Assembly: GCF_003073045.1 (NCBI RefSeq)
Contig: NC_037594.1
Location: forward strand, 22,636,927-22,700,926
Reading direction: 5' to 3'
DNA length: 64,000 nt
Origin: Pomacea canaliculata
Taxonomy: Eukaryota; Mollusca; Gastropoda; Architaenioglossa; Ampullariidae
A program made the translations under genes and the position numbers. The notes under the pieces were generated by a model. The model was not told the DNA's origin and made no database searches. It saw only the letters and a list, made by a program, of their open reading frames with translations. Below, in pieces: positions 59,976-64,000 of this stretch (the first letter of the stretch is position 1; the number at the start of each line of letters is the position of its first letter).

Positions 59976-61616
59976 GAGCTTCTGCGAAGGCTAAATTCTT
60001 TCAGATTTTTAAGGGGTCCCTGTTCTTCGCCCAAATTTGAGGGGACCCCAGTGACGAAAATTGAAGGGGTCATCCGAACTTTTAATGCGTACTGTACGCA
60101 ATTTTTTGCGTAAGCAGAAGCCCTGCATTATTATTAACATTGTTCAACACATTTCTTGTCAAAGGTCAGAACTGCTGACACTGCTTCAACATTGTTTGAT
60201 ACTTTTCTCATCCAGCCGGTCCACCTACAGAACAGAGTCAGTCTGGTTTTCTTCTATGAAAGGGTATGCAAATACTGAAGCCTTACAACCTAAAGCTGTG
60301 TTTCTGATGTGATTCTGCAACCCAACAGTTTGCTGAGATAAGATTTAAAGCATTTACCAATTAAGTCCAACTTACCATTTGACTTGCTTTTCCATTTAAC
60401 ATCTGTTATAAACAAAAGTGGTGCATTTTTATCTTAGTTTTGCATCTGATTTGGGTCAGCCTTTACTTTTGCTTGAACAAAAATAGGTTTAGTCTTTCAA
60501 AAATTAAAATGGAACTATACATGTAATCTGCTTCTCAAATTTGTAGGGTTATAAACCCAATGCTACAATAAAATAGGCATAGAGAGTTCTCAAATCTGCA
60601 CTTATTCCTTGAAAAACTAAAAGCAGAAATAAAGCTGTATAACTACCATTCTGAACATGGAACATGCATCTTACTGCCTCCAGCTCTACCATCTTCCATG
60701 GTTACCATTGGTAATAAAACAACCCAAAATAATAATCTGACATAGCATCTGAGCTTCCAGACTAACTGAAAATATAGATGCCAGACATTACAAAACAATT
60801 ATACATCTTTTACTTTATTTCATATGACACATGCTCAAGTAATATATTTAATTGTAAATAAAATCATTTTATGAAAAACTATCAGTCCTCTTTGGCCATG
60901 GAACTGTAATAATTTATACTGCTGCTACTATAACACATTCTAATACTGAAACATGATGCACAATTAGTATGGGCATGTACATACAGAACCAAAATTAGAA
61001 AATCTCTGTAAAGTGGAGGAGTTAGCAGAAATCTGTATAAGCCCTAAACAATGCTGCCTTTAAAGATTCTTTTCATACCACTTATTAATGACTTGAAACA
61101 TGAAATTGCAAGGAGAAACAGGAATCTTGCAAAATTACAAAAACACACACACATACACAATTTTTCATGACCTGTTTAAATCTATGCGTGCAAAACTACA
61201 TGTGATTCTTATGTTACTGCCAGCTCCTAGTTAACATGTCTGGGCTAGGGTCTCTGCTGACAAATTCCATAGAAAATATTGAATCTGAAAAGCGCAGGTG
61301 CAATGAAAGCTCATTACATGCTCTTGATGAATGCATAGGAAAGAATGCTGCTGTGACAAATGTTCACACTTTCCCAGATGATCCAATTCTGCGAAGACAA
61401 ATGGTCAACTTCAATGTGCTATAGTACTCTGCCCTGTAGAATCATACTCTGCTTTTGGTACCCAATAATAGATACCATGTAAAAAAGCAAATGAGTTTCA
61501 AGGTACTGAAGATAGCATTGTGTAGGGCCACTGTAAAAAAAAAAAGCATTTTCTTGTCTTACATGACAATTGCATTCAAAACCTTCACGTGTTTGTAGAA
61601 CTGTGTTCTCAGAAGA
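59976..61616. other. AT-rich intergenic sequence
   Basis: No gene defended. The block at about 60770-60920 is duplicated in diverged form at 62860-62975. A 62-codon open frame at 61236-61424 was considered and not called. Confidence 0.4.
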
Positions 61617-62975
61617 ATAATAATGAAGAGAATTTATATATGGTGCCTTTCCAAAAAGCTTTGCTCAGAATGCTTTACATAAATCATTGACCAAATCAAC
61701 AACAACCATGCACTCATGCTAGCATATTACAGATGCTCACTCCTTCGACAGATGCTATTCATACACAAAATAAATACACACATTATGCACGCTCATGGTC
61801 AGGACAGGGTTACAGTAAAATTGATCTCAAAAGATGTGTCTTAAGTTTGGACTTAAAGGTGGTAAGATAATTAGAGTGACGAAAGCTGATGGGTAATCCG
61901 TTCCAAGTTGATGGGGCTTGGTAGGAGAAAAACTTCTGTCCACATGTCTGTCTTTGTAGAACTTGCAGAAGCTTGGTGTCAGATGAACGAAGAGGTTAAA
62001 CGCATGTATAGATGGGAATGAGTTCAGAGAAGTACCGAAAACCTGTGCCAGAAACAGCTGAGTAAGTCAGAGTGGAAAGTTTGTAGGCTATATGATGTAT
62101 GACTGGCAGCCAGTGAAGACAGTGTATGATAGGTGGAATATTTTTGCATCTAGATGGTCTGCAGATTAGGCGAACAGCGTTATTCTGGATCCTTTGAAGT
62201 CTGTCAAGAAGATGCTTGGGAATTCCAGCTAAAAGAAAATTACTGTAAGCCATCCTTGATAGCATAAAGGCACAGATTAGTTTAAGTTGCATCGGTGGTG
62301 AGATGATGAATAGTACTGATCCTATGAAGTTCAAGGTAAGCATTTCTGCAGACATGAGAAATATGCTGATGAAAAGTCAAACTCTGATTGAGAATGACAC
62401 CCAATCTATGAATAGACAGAGACCAAGGGAGAAAAGGATGACTTCGAAATTTCTTTGGACAAGTAGCACTTCAGTCTTATCCTCGTTCAGTTGCAGTCTG
62501 TTTTATAGCAACCAGGACTTTACATCATCTATACCTTACTGTGTCCATGTCAGTAAAGCTTTGTATCACCAGAATCTGTCACAAAGGTAACAAATACAAA
62601 TTCAACCATCTTTCAAGAAACTGTATGAACTCTGTTTACTTTCAAGTGTCGCTGTATTATGTAGGTCATGTGTATGAAAACCTAAAATTCTCTTATTGAT
62701 GTACTTTACAATCATCAGTGCAGTCTGTGAGTAGTTGCCCAGTATTTTCACGTTGACCATGGCTCCCTCTTGTTTGGTTGTAAAACAGCCTAAACAACTT
62801 TTTTTGAATGGCTAAAATGGCACATTTGAAACTTACATCTAAACCAGAAATTGAAAATAAAGAAGCCAGACATAATTATAAATCTTTTATTTAATATGAC
62901 ACATGCTCATGTGGTCCCCTACCATAATCATAAATCAAAAGCCACTTGATGAAAAATTACCTGTTCTCTTGTGAT
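60770..62975. repeat. Diverged direct repeat pair flanking the minus-strand retroelement
   Basis: 60770-60920 and 62860-62975 share GCCAGACAT, ATCTTTTA and ATATGACACATGCTCA in the same order and orientation, with small indels. The retrotransposon at 61617-62600 lies between. This could be an old segmental duplication or two copies of one repeat. Confidence 0.5.
61617..62600 (-). mobile_element. 5'-truncated non-LTR retrotransposon
   Basis: Minus-strand remnant with RT C-terminal strings LQLNEDKTEVLLVQ (about 62490), then LLAGIPKHLLDRLQRIQNNA, VRLICRPSRCKNIPP and CLHWLPVIHHIAYKLSTLTY (62040-62250), followed by a 3' UTR and an ATT-type tail at 61617-61650 (ATATATAAATTCTCTTC then ATTATT on the minus strand). 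It belongs to the same broad class as the element at 59.1 kb but is a different family by sequence. Stop codons and frame breaks show it is dead. Confidence 0.75.
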
Positions 62976-64000
62976 AATATTTCGTTGATTGTGATTACCT
63001 ATTAGTGTTCTTAAAAATGTATCAATTTTTAAAAAAAATGTACTTAACAAAAGTTTTGTTTTTTAATTAATAGTCAACCAAAGCTTACAAAATCTGAGGA
63101 ACCATGCTAACTGTAACAGCATGAGGTTATTTTTCACAATCTGCTAACTTGAAATCTAAACCTCACAATAATTGGGTTCAAGCATGCATGGCTTAGTACT
63201 TCAAGACTGTGCAAAATTAAATATTCTTCACTGCTGGAGAAAAATAAATTTAAATCTTCCAAAGAACTTAATACACTGCTCAGACTGATGGGCATGGACT
63301 ACATGCCAACTGCGAGACAGCATGAATGGATCCTAATAACATGAGGTAGCATGTTATCTGTGCACAAGAGCAAGATTTTGCAGAACTTGCCAATTACAAG
63401 TGGACATCACATATCTTGGAATTAGATAATAATTGTGATTCAGGCACTGAAATTGACAGAATATATATTATCTCAGCCTAACAGAATCTATGTACCAGTC
63501 AGGTCACCTGACAGGCTCTTTACCTTAGATTGTCCATAGCCAAATGTCCAGTTCACAGGTTCATTCTTTTGGTCACATCCTTATGCTTTCAAGCTTGGTC
63601 TTTTACACGTAAGCACACAGGCATATATATATATATACACACACTATCCATGTACACATTAAATATCTTAACACTTGAAGTATTAGCTACATGGGAGAGA
63701 GGAAACAAAAAATAATTCTAAGAATCTAGTGATGTTGCTGAATTACTATTTTGTCCTCTTGTGGTCCTCTGAATGCTCTAACCACCACATAACAATCTCA
63801 CCTGAACAGCATTTAACAACATTTATAACAAGCACTGAAAATCACTTTTTAAAAAAAGTGAGGCAGCAGTACACCAGTCTATTGCATATCTGTTTCTGTC
63901 TTTAACCCTGACTAAATAAGATGGTAAAACTCTTGTCCTTGTGGTGGCAACTTACAATGCAATATCAGCAGTTACAACAGGATGACATTTTCATGCCTTG
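62976..64000. other. AT-rich sequence, nothing recognised
   Basis: No coding sequence, RNA gene or clear repeat beyond a short TA/CA microsatellite near 63625-63648. Confidence 0.4.

Noticed and set aside
61236..61424. 62-codon plus-strand frame starting MSGLGSLLTNSIENIES
   Set aside because: Protein-like composition and a possible acceptor just upstream, but no partner exon, family or 3' signal was found; left as a curiosity.

Overview
This is nuclear DNA from an invertebrate animal. Every recognisable gene is split by GT-AG (or GC-AG) introns, there are canonical poly(A) signals, and the intergenic space holds non-LTR retrotransposon tails, a hAT-like MITE, degenerate minisatellites and microsatellites. 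AT-rich introns, dense short exons and this repeat style fit a mollusc, perhaps a gastropod; that placement is inference, not proven by any one gene.

Layout. 1-5.7 kb (minus): an R3HCC1/R3HCC1L-like RNA-binding gene, running off the left edge. 6.7-16.8 kb (plus, divergent from it): a 19-exon gene encoding two TIR domains followed by a SLOG-type nucleotide-binding Rossmann domain, plus a Ser/Thr-Pro tail. This is the most interesting locus here: it joins in one polypeptide the TIR enzyme and SLOG sensor folds that bacterial Thoeris defence keeps in separate proteins. 18.1-27.1 kb (minus, tail to tail with the TIR-SLOG gene): CYP20A1, a cytochrome P450. 27.4-52.6 kb: gene-poor, partly GC-rich and CpG-containing, with isolated candidate exons, one unidentified acidic coding region at about 38.3-39.5 kb, a cluster of CRE-like TGACGTCA motifs, several degenerate minisatellites, a hAT-like MITE and a strong hairpin. 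52.7-56.1 kb (plus): CHMP3 (ESCRT-III subunit VPS24), complete. 57.4-58.9 kb (plus): a putative two-exon small gene. 59-64 kb: decayed non-LTR retrotransposons and duplicated AT-rich sequence.

The genes do not form an operon-like system. R3HCC1L, CYP20A1 and CHMP3 are conserved housekeeping-type genes, and the TIR-TIR-SLOG gene sits between two of them. Several reading frames break by one base, mostly at short homopolymers (R3HCC1L, CYP20A1, probably TIR-SLOG exon 4, and the GC-rich 38-39 kb region). Otherwise-conserved proteins on both sides of the breaks suggest residual long-read consensus errors rather than pseudogenes. All exon boundaries come from reading splice sites and frame continuity by eye; no alignment or transcript data were used.
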